From Bacteroidota bacterium (GTDB lineage Bacteria; Bacteroidota; Bacteroidia; NS11-12g; UBA955), in contig JAURGZ010000016.1 of NCBI GenBank assembly GCA_030833525.1, positions 1-43,577 of the forward strand: 43,577 bases of DNA, given 5' to 3'. The stretch's first letter is position 1, and every line of letters begins with the position of its first letter. Shown piece after piece: positions 1 through 9,689 of this stretch. A model generated the notes under the pieces. The model did not search any database. It had not been told where the DNA came from and worked only from the letters and a program-made list of their open reading frames with translations. Position numbers and translations under genes: made by a program.

Positions 1-36
1 TAGAACCCCTATGCTTCCGCCAAACTGTTCCATGGA

Positions 37-489
37 TCAGGCCTCGAGAATTTGTTCGGCGTGGGCTTTGGTGTTGACTTTGCTGATGATGTCTGTCAAA
101 ATGCCTTTCTCGTCAATCAGAAAGGTGGTACGGGCAATGCCCATATACTGCCGACCGTACATGCTTTTTTCTACCCATACGCCGTAAGCATTGGCAACGG
201 CTTGGTCGGTATCGGCCAAAAGGTCAAATGGCAAGTCGTATTTCTGAATGAATTTCAGATGCTTGGCGCTGTTGTCAGGGCTTACTCCTAGAATGGCGTA
301 TCCTTCGTTTAAAAAGCGGCTGTAGTGATCGCGCAAGCTGCAAGCTTCGGCTGTACAACCGGGGGTGTCGTCTTTGGGGTAGAAATACAATACGAGTTTT
401 TTGCCTGCAAAGTCAGCCAATGACAGGGTATTGCCGTGTTGGTTAAGGGCGCTAAAGTCGGGAGCGGGTTGTCCAATTTGAAGGGTCAT
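37..489 (-). CDS. bcp: Thioredoxin-dependent peroxiredoxin, Bcp/PrxQ type
   Basis: This is a 150-residue thiol peroxidase that reduces hydrogen peroxide and organic peroxides in the cytoplasm, using thioredoxin as electron donor. The peroxidatic cysteine is Cys45 in the motif TPGCTAEAC, and the resolving cysteine is Cys50, the five-residue spacing typical of atypical two-Cys BCP/PrxQ enzymes. The AhpC-TSA thioredoxin fold covers the whole protein and the length is normal for the family. The start codon lies two bases after the stop of the upstream peptidase gene, so it is probably the last gene of a kup-peptidase-bcp transcript. A thioredoxin reductase gene that could feed this pathway is at 7138-8088. 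I see no signal peptide. Family assignment is near certain; the operon is inferred from spacing. Confidence 0.95.
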   Translation of the reverse strand: MTLQIGQPAPDFSALNQHGNTLSLADFAGKKLVLYFYPKDDTPGCTAEACSLRDHYSRFLNEGYAILGVSPDNSAKHLKFIQKYDLPFDLLADTDQAVANAYGVWVEKSMYGRQYMGIARTTFLIDEKGILTDIISKVNTKAHAEQILEA

Positions 490-491
490 AA

Positions 492-2777
492 TTATAAGTT
501 CTCCAATACAAATGCCGTGAGGCGGTTAAACAAATGTTTGCTGGCGGTAGCATCTCCAATGCTGTGGTTGCGATTGGGGTAGTATTCGCTGTCGAAATCA
601 ATTCCACCCGCAATCAGGGCATTCACCATTTCAACGCTGTTCTGAAAATGAACGTTGTCATCTGCTGTTCCGTGCACGATCAAGTACTTTCCGGTAATTT
701 GATGGGCAAAATTCAAAGGGGAGTTTTGTTCGTAGCCATCGGGATTGTCCATGGGTCGACGCAAGTAGCGCTCGGTGTAAATGTTGTCGTAGTATTTCCA
801 GTGGGTAACCGGTGCCACGGCAATGGCCATGGAAAAAGTTTCTGGGCTCTTGCTCAGGCAAAGGCTAGACAAGTAACCGCCGAATGACCATCCCCAGATG
901 CCAATGCGCTCAGGGTTTACATACGATTGGGCTTTCCACCATTCAGCCACGGCTGTTTGATCTTTGCATTCCAATTCTCCCAACTTTAGGTAGGTCGACT
1001 TCTTGAAGGCAGCGCCGCGGCGACCAGTGCCTCGGTTGTCGGTGCTGCTGACAATGTAACCCTGCTTAGCTAGGTATTGATGCCACAAGAAGTTTCGGCT
1101 GCCGTATGCGTTTTTAACGGTGTTGGCCCCGGGCCCGCCATAGCAGAACATCAAAACGGGGTACTGTTGGGAGGGGTCAAACTCAGGGGGATAAATCGTG
1201 TACCGATTCAAAGGAGTGCCGTCTGCACCTGGAACCTGATCAAATGCGACACGTCCAAGTCCCCATTGAATCATGGCTTGGGTCCAAGTATCGTTGTGCT
1301 CGAGTTCTTTTACGAAAGATCCATCTACGCTGTTGAGGCTCCAGGCGTAAATGGGAGTTTCGCTCAAATTGCTAAAGCCATCGTAGTAGTAACGTCCTTT
1401 TGGACCCATGGAAATGTAATGGGAACCGCGATTCGGCTCGCTCCCTTCATTGGCGTATTGACGCTCAATGGAAGAACCGGTCCACTGGTAAGAAAAGTGG
1501 CTCACCAACCGGGTTTTGCCAGCAACGTATTGACCTTTTTTGGCTGGCAGGGAAACCGCCATCAGAACATCCTCCAAGGCATTGTCAATCGAGGTGTAGA
1601 AAAGTTCGTTTCGCTCGGCATTGTATGCCATAACGCGCCCAACTTCGCTCATGCCAAAGGTCAAGGCTTGTTCTTTGCCCGTTTGGTAATTCAGCAAATA
1701 CAAATGGTGATACCCGCTTTTTTCTGAACTGTAAATCAACTGTTGAGAAGCCTTGCCATCGATGTGGGGCAGGAAATACAAATTGTCGTGAATGTCTACA
1801 TAGGCCTCATCGTGCTCTTCGGTGAGCAAACGAATTTGCTGCGGATTGCCCGGATCAATTCCCAGCAATTCCCAGTGGTTCTGCCAACGGTTCAATCGCT
1901 GAACACTGAGCAGCTCATCTGAGGCACCCCATTGCATGCGGGGTAAGTACTGGTCGTTTTCTGAGCCCAATGCAGGGAAATGCGTTTGGGAAGTCTTGGT
2001 ATCGAAAAGTCCAATTTGAACTTGAGCGTTGTCTTCGCCTGCCTTGGGGTATTTCCACTCCGTGCGATCGGGGTAGCTGCTTTTATGGTATTCGTCCATT
2101 CCAAACTGTCGAACCGCGCTTTCGTCGAAGCGATAAAAAGAGATGTATCGACCGCTGGGGCTCCATGCGAATCCTTGGCTCATGGAGAATTCTTCTTCAT
2201 AAACCCAGTCAACTGCGCCGTTTATGATGCGATTGAAGGCTCCGTCTTGGGTAACCAAAGTCTCGCTCTGTTGAGCCAAATCGAATATGCACAGGTTGTT
2301 GTCTTTGACATAAGCCAAACGCGTTCCGGTTGGGTCGAGGGTAGGGTAGCGCAGACGAGAGGGAATCAAGGTGAGTTTTTCTTGCTTCAGGTCTACCACA
2401 AAACACAAAACCGAGCGGCTGTGGCGATAGATCGCTTCAGAAGCATATTGGACGATCAGAAAACGACCATCTTCGCTCAATTCAAAGGTTTCTCTAGGCA
2501 TTTTGCCTTTCCAAGATTCTGGAAATTGGGCTTGGTAATTCGCGCTGTTGAAAACCAGGTCCAAGCTATCGCCAGTTTGAATGGAGCTGCGGTATATGAA
2601 CCAAGCATCGCCGGCGTTTTTTACATTGAGAAACGAAGATTCGTCGGGGCTAAACCGATTCATCTGCGGCGCATTTGGGCGCAGTTTTTTATCAAACAGG
2701 GCATCAGACGCTTGTTGGCTCCACAAGGAACCGGCAACCGTGCTCAAGCCAATCAAATAGAGGGATTTGAAATTCAC
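492..2777 (-). CDS. Dipeptidyl peptidase IV family serine peptidase (S9B)
   Basis: A 761-residue exported prolyl dipeptidyl peptidase that removes Xaa-Pro or Xaa-Ala dipeptides from peptide N-termini, probably in the periplasm. A beta-propeller domain comes first and holds DWVYEEEF; its two glutamates, about residues 194-195, bind the substrate amino terminus in this family. The alpha/beta-hydrolase domain follows with Ser631 (GWSFGG), Asp706 (HGTADDN) and His738 (NRNH), in order and spacing very close to animal DPP IV. I place the start at a GTG because the next residues (NFKSLYLIGLSTVAGSLWSQ) make a clean signal peptide, and this GTG follows the kup stop after one base. The ATG at 2828 lies inside kup and would add a hydrophilic extension that spoils the signal. 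Bcp follows two bases downstream. Confidence 0.92.
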   Translation of the reverse strand: MNFKSLYLIGLSTVAGSLWSQQASDALFDKKLRPNAPQMNRFSPDESSFLNVKNAGDAWFIYRSSIQTGDSLDLVFNSANYQAQFPESWKGKMPRETFELSEDGRFLIVQYASEAIYRHSRSVLCFVVDLKQEKLTLIPSRLRYPTLDPTGTRLAYVKDNNLCIFDLAQQSETLVTQDGAFNRIINGAVDWVYEEEFSMSQGFAWSPSGRYISFYRFDESAVRQFGMDEYHKSSYPDRTEWKYPKAGEDNAQVQIGLFDTKTSQTHFPALGSENDQYLPRMQWGASDELLSVQRLNRWQNHWELLGIDPGNPQQIRLLTEEHDEAYVDIHDNLYFLPHIDGKASQQLIYSSEKSGYHHLYLLNYQTGKEQALTFGMSEVGRVMAYNAERNELFYTSIDNALEDVLMAVSLPAKKGQYVAGKTRLVSHFSYQWTGSSIERQYANEGSEPNRGSHYISMGPKGRYYYDGFSNLSETPIYAWSLNSVDGSFVKELEHNDTWTQAMIQWGLGRVAFDQVPGADGTPLNRYTIYPPEFDPSQQYPVLMFCYGGPGANTVKNAYGSRNFLWHQYLAKQGYIVSSTDNRGTGRRGAAFKKSTYLKLGELECKDQTAVAEWWKAQSYVNPERIGIWGWSFGGYLSSLCLSKSPETFSMAIAVAPVTHWKYYDNIYTERYLRRPMDNPDGYEQNSPLNFAHQITGKYLIVHGTADDNVHFQNSVEMVNALIAGGIDFDSEYYPNRNHSIGDATASKHLFNRLTAFVLENL

Positions 2778-2778
2778 G

Positions 2779-4716
2779 TTACAGGGGTTTTCGTTGTAGC
2801 TTGGTTTCTTGAATGGGTTTGATGACAACAGGTACCAATTCGTGGGTCACCGAAGACCCATCGAGTCCAAACCATTTTTCAGGTCGGCCGGCGAACATTT
2901 TGGTGAATCCATACAAGCGCATGACCAAACTATCGAGCAAAGGCATTTCGTTTTCTTGGCTCATTTCTTCTTCAATCAGAACAAATCGAAAATCGCCGAT
3001 GTATCCCTTCTCTTGGAAAGCATGGTAATGGGGGTCGAGGTCGATTTCTCCGCTGCTGACGAGTTCTTCAATCACCTGTTTCAAATACAAGTTGATCTTT
3101 TGCTGAATGCGAAAGCCCAATCGAAAACGCACCTTGATGATGTCATTCTTTTCAATGATGTTGACTTGATATTCGCGGGTATAAGGCTCATCTGAAACCT
3201 CTACGTGTACAAACCAATAAAAGTCTGCACGCTTGGGGCGCTTGTGCAAGATGGAATACAAAAGAGTTGACTCTACTTCTTCTTCGCCTTTGACTTTCGA
3301 CAAGTATACCAAATGCGTAGCAAACTTGGGTAGGGTTGTGTCGCGGCTCAATCCTTTCAATTTGCTTTTCAGGTTGCGTAGATTTTCGGTTTTCACCGTG
3401 GCTCCTTTTATTTTACCACCCCTAAGGGTGATATACATGATGCCGATGTAGAAGGTTCCAATGATGAAGGTGAAGTATCCGCCTTGCGAGAATTTGCTCA
3501 AGTTGGCAATCAAGAATGCCGTTTCGATGGACAAGAAAACCAGCATCATGGGCACCAGCAGGAAGAAGTTCCACTCGCGAATGCGCAGGAAATAAAAAAG
3601 CAATATGCTGGTCATCATCATGTCGATGGTAATGGCCAATCCATAAGCGGCTTCCATGGCCGAGCTCTCTTGGAAAATCAAGACCACGGCCAAGCAGCCA
3701 ATGAGCATCGCGGTATTGATGATGGGTATGTAAATCTGGCCCTTGATGTCAGAAGGGAATTTAACCGTGAAGCGCGGCATCATGTGTAGGCGAATGGCTT
3801 CCGATACCAAGGTGAAAGAACCTGAAATCAGGGCTTGAGATGCGATGATGGCCGCGGCAGCGGCAATGGCGATACCCAAGGGTAAAAACCATTCAGGCAT
3901 CAATTCGAAAAAGGGACGCTGCTCTCCCAAGGTTTGTCCTTGGCGAGCCAAGAGCCAAGCACCTTGGCCGAAATAGTTCAGCAGCAGTGCAGTCTTGACA
4001 AATATCCAAGAGATGCGAATGTTCTTTTTGCCGCAGTGGCCCAAATCGCTGTACAAGGCTTCTGCACCCGTGGTACACAGGAACACAGCCCCCAAAACCA
4101 AGAAGGCATCTTTGCTGCTGCTCACCAATTGGTAGGCATACATGGGGTTGATGGCTCGCAATACACCAGGATTTTCCAACAGAGCTCCAAAGCCCAACAC
4201 AGCCAAGGTTCCGAACCAGATGGTCATGATGGGACCAAAGAATTTGCCCACAGTTGAGGTTCCCGCCCGTTGCATCATGAATAAAGCCGTTAGAATGCCA
4301 ATGACAATGGGAACTGTAGGAATATCGGGATTCAGGATGCGCAAGCCTTCAATGGCTGACGATACCGAAAGCGGCGGGGTGATGATGCCGTCTGCCAACA
4401 ACATGGCGCCACCGATCATGGTGCCAACAACCAAATAGGGGAATCTTCGACGCAACAAACTGAAAAGGGCGAAAATTCCTCCCTCGCCTTTGTTATCGGC
4501 CCTGAGCGTGAGTATGATGTACTTCACGGTCGTTTGGAGCGTGAGGGTCCAGAATACGGCTGAAAGCCCGCCCAGTACCAACAGTTCGCTGATTTGAGAT
4601 TGGCCAATGATGGCCGTCATTACATAAAGGGGAGAGGTTCCAATGTCGCCGTAAATGATCCCCAGTGTGATCAATAGCCCAGCTCCACTCAGTTTGTCGA
4701 TGCGGTGATGTCCCAT
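2779..4716 (-). CDS. kup: KUP-family potassium uptake permease
   Basis: A 645-residue inner-membrane potassium importer (KUP/HAK/KT family, probably proton-coupled). The N-terminal signature GIIYGDIGTSPLY lies at about residues 19-31, followed by about a dozen hydrophobic segments through roughly residue 430 and then a hydrophilic cytoplasmic C-terminal domain of about 200 residues, as in the Kup family. It is divergent from glnN, with 165 bases between the two starts. A near-consensus -7 element (TACCTTCG) sits 12 bases before the ATG. It leads a tight three-gene run with the DPP IV peptidase and bcp. Nothing in the sequence links potassium uptake functionally to those two genes; the linkage may just be compact packing. 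Confidence 0.95.
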   Translation of the reverse strand: MGHHRIDKLSGAGLLITLGIIYGDIGTSPLYVMTAIIGQSQISELLVLGGLSAVFWTLTLQTTVKYIILTLRADNKGEGGIFALFSLLRRRFPYLVVGTMIGGAMLLADGIITPPLSVSSAIEGLRILNPDIPTVPIVIGILTALFMMQRAGTSTVGKFFGPIMTIWFGTLAVLGFGALLENPGVLRAINPMYAYQLVSSSKDAFLVLGAVFLCTTGAEALYSDLGHCGKKNIRISWIFVKTALLLNYFGQGAWLLARQGQTLGEQRPFFELMPEWFLPLGIAIAAAAAIIASQALISGSFTLVSEAIRLHMMPRFTVKFPSDIKGQIYIPIINTAMLIGCLAVVLIFQESSAMEAAYGLAITIDMMMTSILLFYFLRIREWNFFLLVPMMLVFLSIETAFLIANLSKFSQGGYFTFIIGTFYIGIMYITLRGGKIKGATVKTENLRNLKSKLKGLSRDTTLPKFATHLVYLSKVKGEEEVESTLLYSILHKRPKRADFYWFVHVEVSDEPYTREYQVNIIEKNDIIKVRFRLGFRIQQKINLYLKQVIEELVSSGEIDLDPHYHAFQEKGYIGDFRFVLIEEEMSQENEMPLLDSLVMRLYGFTKMFAGRPEKWFGLDGSSVTHELVPVVIKPIQETKLQRKPL

Positions 4717-4728
4717 GGTTTGGATTAG

Positions 4729-4736
4729 CGAAGGTA
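4729..4736 (-). promoter_or_regulatory. Possible -7 element for kup
   Basis: On the minus strand TACCTTCG matches the Bacteroidota consensus TAnnTTTG except for one base and ends 12 bases before the kup ATG. I found no clear -33 TTG at the usual distance, so this is a weak call. Confidence 0.3.
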
Positions 4737-4841
4737 AGTTTTTTTTACCCGGCTATCCTGATGTGAAAAGCCTGTGAATAATTGCAGTTATTGTGAATCA
4801 CTGTGGGGATATTTTCAATCCATTTTCACTAGAAATGCCCC

Positions 4842-4849
4842 CATCTTTG
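4842..4849 (+). promoter_or_regulatory. Possible -7 element for glnN
   Basis: CATCTTTG matches TAnnTTTG except the first base and lies 32 bases before the glnN start. It implies a leader of about 29 bases, longer than for most genes here. The leader holds short AATCAATT-like repeats but no structure I can name. No good -33 element is evident. Confidence 0.35.
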
Positions 4850-4881
4850 TGTTGTTGTTCTAATCAATCAATTAATCAATC

Positions 4882-7044
<2,163 letters not shown>

Positions 7045-7046
7045 TG

Positions 7047-7072
7047 AAAAGGGGCTTCGGCCCCTTTTTTTT
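7047..7072 (+). terminator. Rho-independent terminator of glnN
   Basis: Two bases after the glnN stop, a 5-bp GC stem (GGGGC/GCCCC) closes a TTCG tetraloop. It is extended by A-T pairs and followed by a run of eight T. The C(UUCG)G loop is exceptionally stable. It separates glnN from trxB. Confidence 0.92.
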
Positions 7073-7114
7073 GGGTTGTGAACAAAAGTCACATAACTGC
7101 TCAAACTGAGTTTT

Positions 7115-7122
7115 TACCTTTG
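7115..7122 (+). promoter_or_regulatory. -7 promoter element of trxB
   Basis: TACCTTTG is an exact match to TAnnTTTG, lying between the glnN terminator and trxB. It implies transcription starting near 7126, which excludes the in-frame ATG at 7078 as the trxB start and supports the ATG at 7138. No clear -33 TTG is present at the preferred distance. Confidence 0.5.
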
Positions 7123-7137
7123 CAAGACGAATCTATT

Positions 7138-8088
7138 ATGAGTACTTCACCCGAGAAAATTGAGTGTTTGATCATTGGCAGTGGCCCTGCTGGATATACC
7201 GCTGCTATTTACGCAGCCCGCGCCGATATGAAGCCTGTTGTGTACGAAGGATTGCAGCCCGGCGGTCAGCTAACCATCACCACTGATGTTGAGAATTACC
7301 CGGGCTATCCCGATGGAATCATGGGTCCAGAAATGATGAACAACTTCAAGGCTCAAGCCGTGCGTTTGGGTGCAGATGTTCGTTTCGGCATGGTTACCTC
7401 GGTTGAATTTGTGCAGGGTGGCCCGCAGAAAGTGGTGGTGGACTACGAGCATCACATTGAAGCCGAGGCGGTGATCATTTCAACGGGTGCATCAGCCAAG
7501 TGGTTGGGATTGCCCAGTGAACAGCGTTTGAATGGTAGCGGGGTTTCAGCCTGTGCCGTTTGCGATGGCTTTTTCTACCGCGGTCAAGATGTTGCCATTG
7601 TGGGAGCCGGTGATACGGCTTGTGAGGAAGCTACCTACCTGGCTAAAATTTGCAACAAGGTCTACATGTTGGTGCGCAAAGAGGAGTTTCGCGCTTCCAA
7701 AGCCATGCAGCATCGCGTTTTGAATACGCCGAACATCGAGGTGTTGTTCAATACCGAAACCGACGAACTGTTGGGCGATAAGGCTGTTGAGGCGGTTCGC
7801 GTGAAAAACAACCGCGATGGAAGCACCCGTGAATTGGCGATCAAAGGCTTTTTCGTTGCCATTGGTCACCAGCCGAACACCGACATTTTCAAGCCCTACC
7901 TCGAAATGGATGAGCAGGGTTACATCATCACCAAGCCCGGTACTTCCTACACCAACGTGGAAGGTGTTTTCTGCGCAGGTGATGCCCAAGATAAAATCTA
8001 CCGCCAGGCAGTTACCGCGGCGGGTTCAGGATGCATGGCGGCCCTGGATGCAGAGCGTTGGTTGGGTGCCAAGCATTCGGCTCACTAA
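7138..8088 (+). CDS. trxB: Thioredoxin-disulfide reductase
   Basis: A 316-residue cytoplasmic flavoprotein that transfers electrons from NADPH via FAD to thioredoxin. The FAD-binding GSGPAGYTAA motif is at about residues 14-23, the redox-active CAVC disulfide is Cys139/Cys142, and the NADPH-binding GAGDTACEE motif follows. The stretch VRKEEFRASK corresponds to the residues that recognise the NADPH 2'-phosphate. The C-terminal FAD motif GVFCAGDAQDKIYRQA is intact. I start at 7138 because an exact -7 element lies just upstream and the protein then has the family's usual length. The longer in-frame extension from 7078 would begin inside the terminator-promoter gap. It is the likely electron source, via thioredoxin, for the bcp peroxidase. 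Confidence 0.96.
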   Translation: MSTSPEKIECLIIGSGPAGYTAAIYAARADMKPVVYEGLQPGGQLTITTDVENYPGYPDGIMGPEMMNNFKAQAVRLGADVRFGMVTSVEFVQGGPQKVVVDYEHHIEAEAVIISTGASAKWLGLPSEQRLNGSGVSACAVCDGFFYRGQDVAIVGAGDTACEEATYLAKICNKVYMLVRKEEFRASKAMQHRVLNTPNIEVLFNTETDELLGDKAVEAVRVKNNRDGSTRELAIKGFFVAIGHQPNTDIFKPYLEMDEQGYIITKPGTSYTNVEGVFCAGDAQDKIYRQAVTAAGSGCMAALDAERWLGAKHSAH

Positions 8089-8091
8089 ACG

Positions 8092-8099
8092 TATACTTG
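8092..8099 (+). promoter_or_regulatory. Possible -7 element for the Asp-box protein gene
   Basis: TATACTTG matches TAnnTTTG with one mismatch and ends four bases before the GTG start at 8104. If functional, the transcript would be essentially leaderless. It begins three bases after the trxB stop. Confidence 0.35.
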
Positions 8100-8103
8100 C
8101 AAA

Positions 8104-9636
8104 GTGCTTCGCCGCTTTGTATTTCTGAGTGTTTTCGGATTCTCGGGCCTATCGGCTCAAGGTTCTTGGTCGGTGGTGGGCAATCCGCCCATAGCGGGCA
8201 ATGAGCCTTCATATGCCATTAGCTCGAGTGAACCTGCTCGAGAATATTTGGCCTTCAATACACATGCCTTGTATTCGCGCCTAAAGGGAGCTGTTGATTT
8301 TGAGCCCCTGGTGTTTCAAACTCCATACGGGTACTATGGCGACCCGGTCTTGGCCCCGGCTCCTGACGGGGGTATGTTTTTGGCCCATTTAGCTAAAAAT
8401 CCAGAGGCTGAGTGGCCTGACTTTTTCAATCGAATGGTGGTCGAACGCTTCAATTCTTTCGGTCAACACGTTCAATCGGTAGCTACACCCATTCGGGGAA
8501 GCAAGATGCAAGACAAGCCCTGGATCTGTGTCAATCAGAATCCACAGTCGAGTGATTTTGGAGCTTTGTATCTGACTTGGACCGAATTTGATCACTACGG
8601 AAGCGATGCCCCTGGTGATTCTTCGCGCATTTGTTTTGCCCGCCTGGGGCCTGGTGCCATTTCTTTTGATTCCCTGGTCATTGTGTCTGATCGCTGCGGA
8701 AATGCCTTGGATGACGATGGAACCGCTGAGGGAGCTACCATTGGGATTTTACCGAACGATGTTTTGCTCTGCATTTGGGCCCAAGACGATGGCATTTGGC
8801 AAGACCGCAGCTTCGATTTGGGTCGAACTTGGCAGCGGGATACCGTCATTGCCCTGCAGGTGGGTGGCTGGAATCACGATGGCTTTCAAGGCGCTATGCG
8901 TGTCAACGGCATGCCGTTTTTAGCGGTAGGTCCCCGAGGTCAGGTAGCCGTTGTATTTACCGAGGGGGAAGCGGGGAGTCGGCGATTGGTTGGACTGCGG
9001 TCTTCAGATGAAGGACATTCCTATCGCCGAATAGAAGGGTTGGCCGAAGGCGAGAATTTTGCTCCGCAAATTGCTTGGCGCAAGGGAGCCTGGCATCCCC
9101 GAATTTTGGTGCACAGCACCTCGGGGTTCTCTACCCACCGATTTTTCCATGTTCACAGCTTAACGCTCAAGAAGAAACGATTTGCCCAAGATCGGGTTTT
9201 GAGCGAAGAGCCAACTTTGTTGCCTGGTAATTCCTATTTCATGGGCGATTATGCTTCTTGGCAAAGCCAGGGGCGAGAGTGGTACGGGGCATATACCCAT
9301 TTTTATGCACCCAAGAGCCGCCCGTGCATAGCGGTATTTGTGGCTCCCAATAGGCTGCGAAATCACGCCTACCTGCAACGCAGTGGCCCTCGATTGCAAG
9401 TGCATCAAGCGCCTGATTCGAGTCACATTTTCGTTTATGCCGCTTGGCCCGAAAAGCACAGTTGCACCTTGGAGTTGGAACAGGGAGGCAAGAAGTGGCA
9501 ACAAGTCATTGAGGAACTCCCGCGTGAGGGAATTGACTTGCAGTGGCCTTGTGGCAGCATGGATTCGGGGCCCGTTTTGGTTAGGTTGCGAAGCGGTGGC
9601 GACTATATCACAGAGAACCTGTTAATTCGTCGCTAA
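8104..9636 (+). CDS. Secreted Asp-box (sialidase-fold) protein, probable T9SS cargo
   Basis: A 510-residue exported protein of unknown function. A signal peptide (start to about SGLSAQ, residue 19) is followed by a region rich in beta strands. One perfect Asp-box, SFDLGRTW, and a degenerate second one, SSDEGHSY, indicate a sialidase/BNR-like six-bladed propeller. I do not see the full set of catalytic arginines, so glycosidase activity is not claimed. The last ~80 residues, ending LVRLRSGGDYITENLLIRR, resemble a divergent type A C-terminal sorting domain, which would send it through the SprA translocon to the cell surface. The start is a GTG; no nearer ATG preserves the signal peptide. The gene sits 15 bases after trxB, but a possible -7 element lies in the gap. 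Confidence 0.75.
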   Translation: MLRRFVFLSVFGFSGLSAQGSWSVVGNPPIAGNEPSYAISSSEPAREYLAFNTHALYSRLKGAVDFEPLVFQTPYGYYGDPVLAPAPDGGMFLAHLAKNPEAEWPDFFNRMVVERFNSFGQHVQSVATPIRGSKMQDKPWICVNQNPQSSDFGALYLTWTEFDHYGSDAPGDSSRICFARLGPGAISFDSLVIVSDRCGNALDDDGTAEGATIGILPNDVLLCIWAQDDGIWQDRSFDLGRTWQRDTVIALQVGGWNHDGFQGAMRVNGMPFLAVGPRGQVAVVFTEGEAGSRRLVGLRSSDEGHSYRRIEGLAEGENFAPQIAWRKGAWHPRILVHSTSGFSTHRFFHVHSLTLKKKRFAQDRVLSEEPTLLPGNSYFMGDYASWQSQGREWYGAYTHFYAPKSRPCIAVFVAPNRLRNHAYLQRSGPRLQVHQAPDSSHIFVYAAWPEKHSCTLELEQGGKKWQQVIEELPREGIDLQWPCGSMDSGPVLVRLRSGGDYITENLLIRR

Positions 9637-9665
9637 AGGGCTCGGTTTTTTTGCAACCAAACCCC

Positions 9666-9673
9666 TATTTTTG
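9666..9673 (+). promoter_or_regulatory. -7 promoter element of the parvulin foldase gene
   Basis: TATTTTTG matches TAnnTTTG exactly and ends 16 bases before the ATG at 9690. It rules out an upstream in-frame start at 9651. Confidence 0.5.
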
Positions 9674-9689
9674 CTCTCCTTTTGAAATT

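Noticed and set aside
1980-2822. 280-codon plus-strand frame opposite the DPP IV peptidase
   Set aside because: Entirely antisense to a protein with full catalytic motifs; no motif of its own.
7078-7137. Extended trxB start at 7078
   Set aside because: It would begin next to the glnN terminator and run over an exact -7 element; the extension has no family similarity.
8104-9636. Active sialidase
   Set aside because: Asp-box repeats alone do not show catalysis; the arginine triad and Tyr/Glu pair could not be placed.
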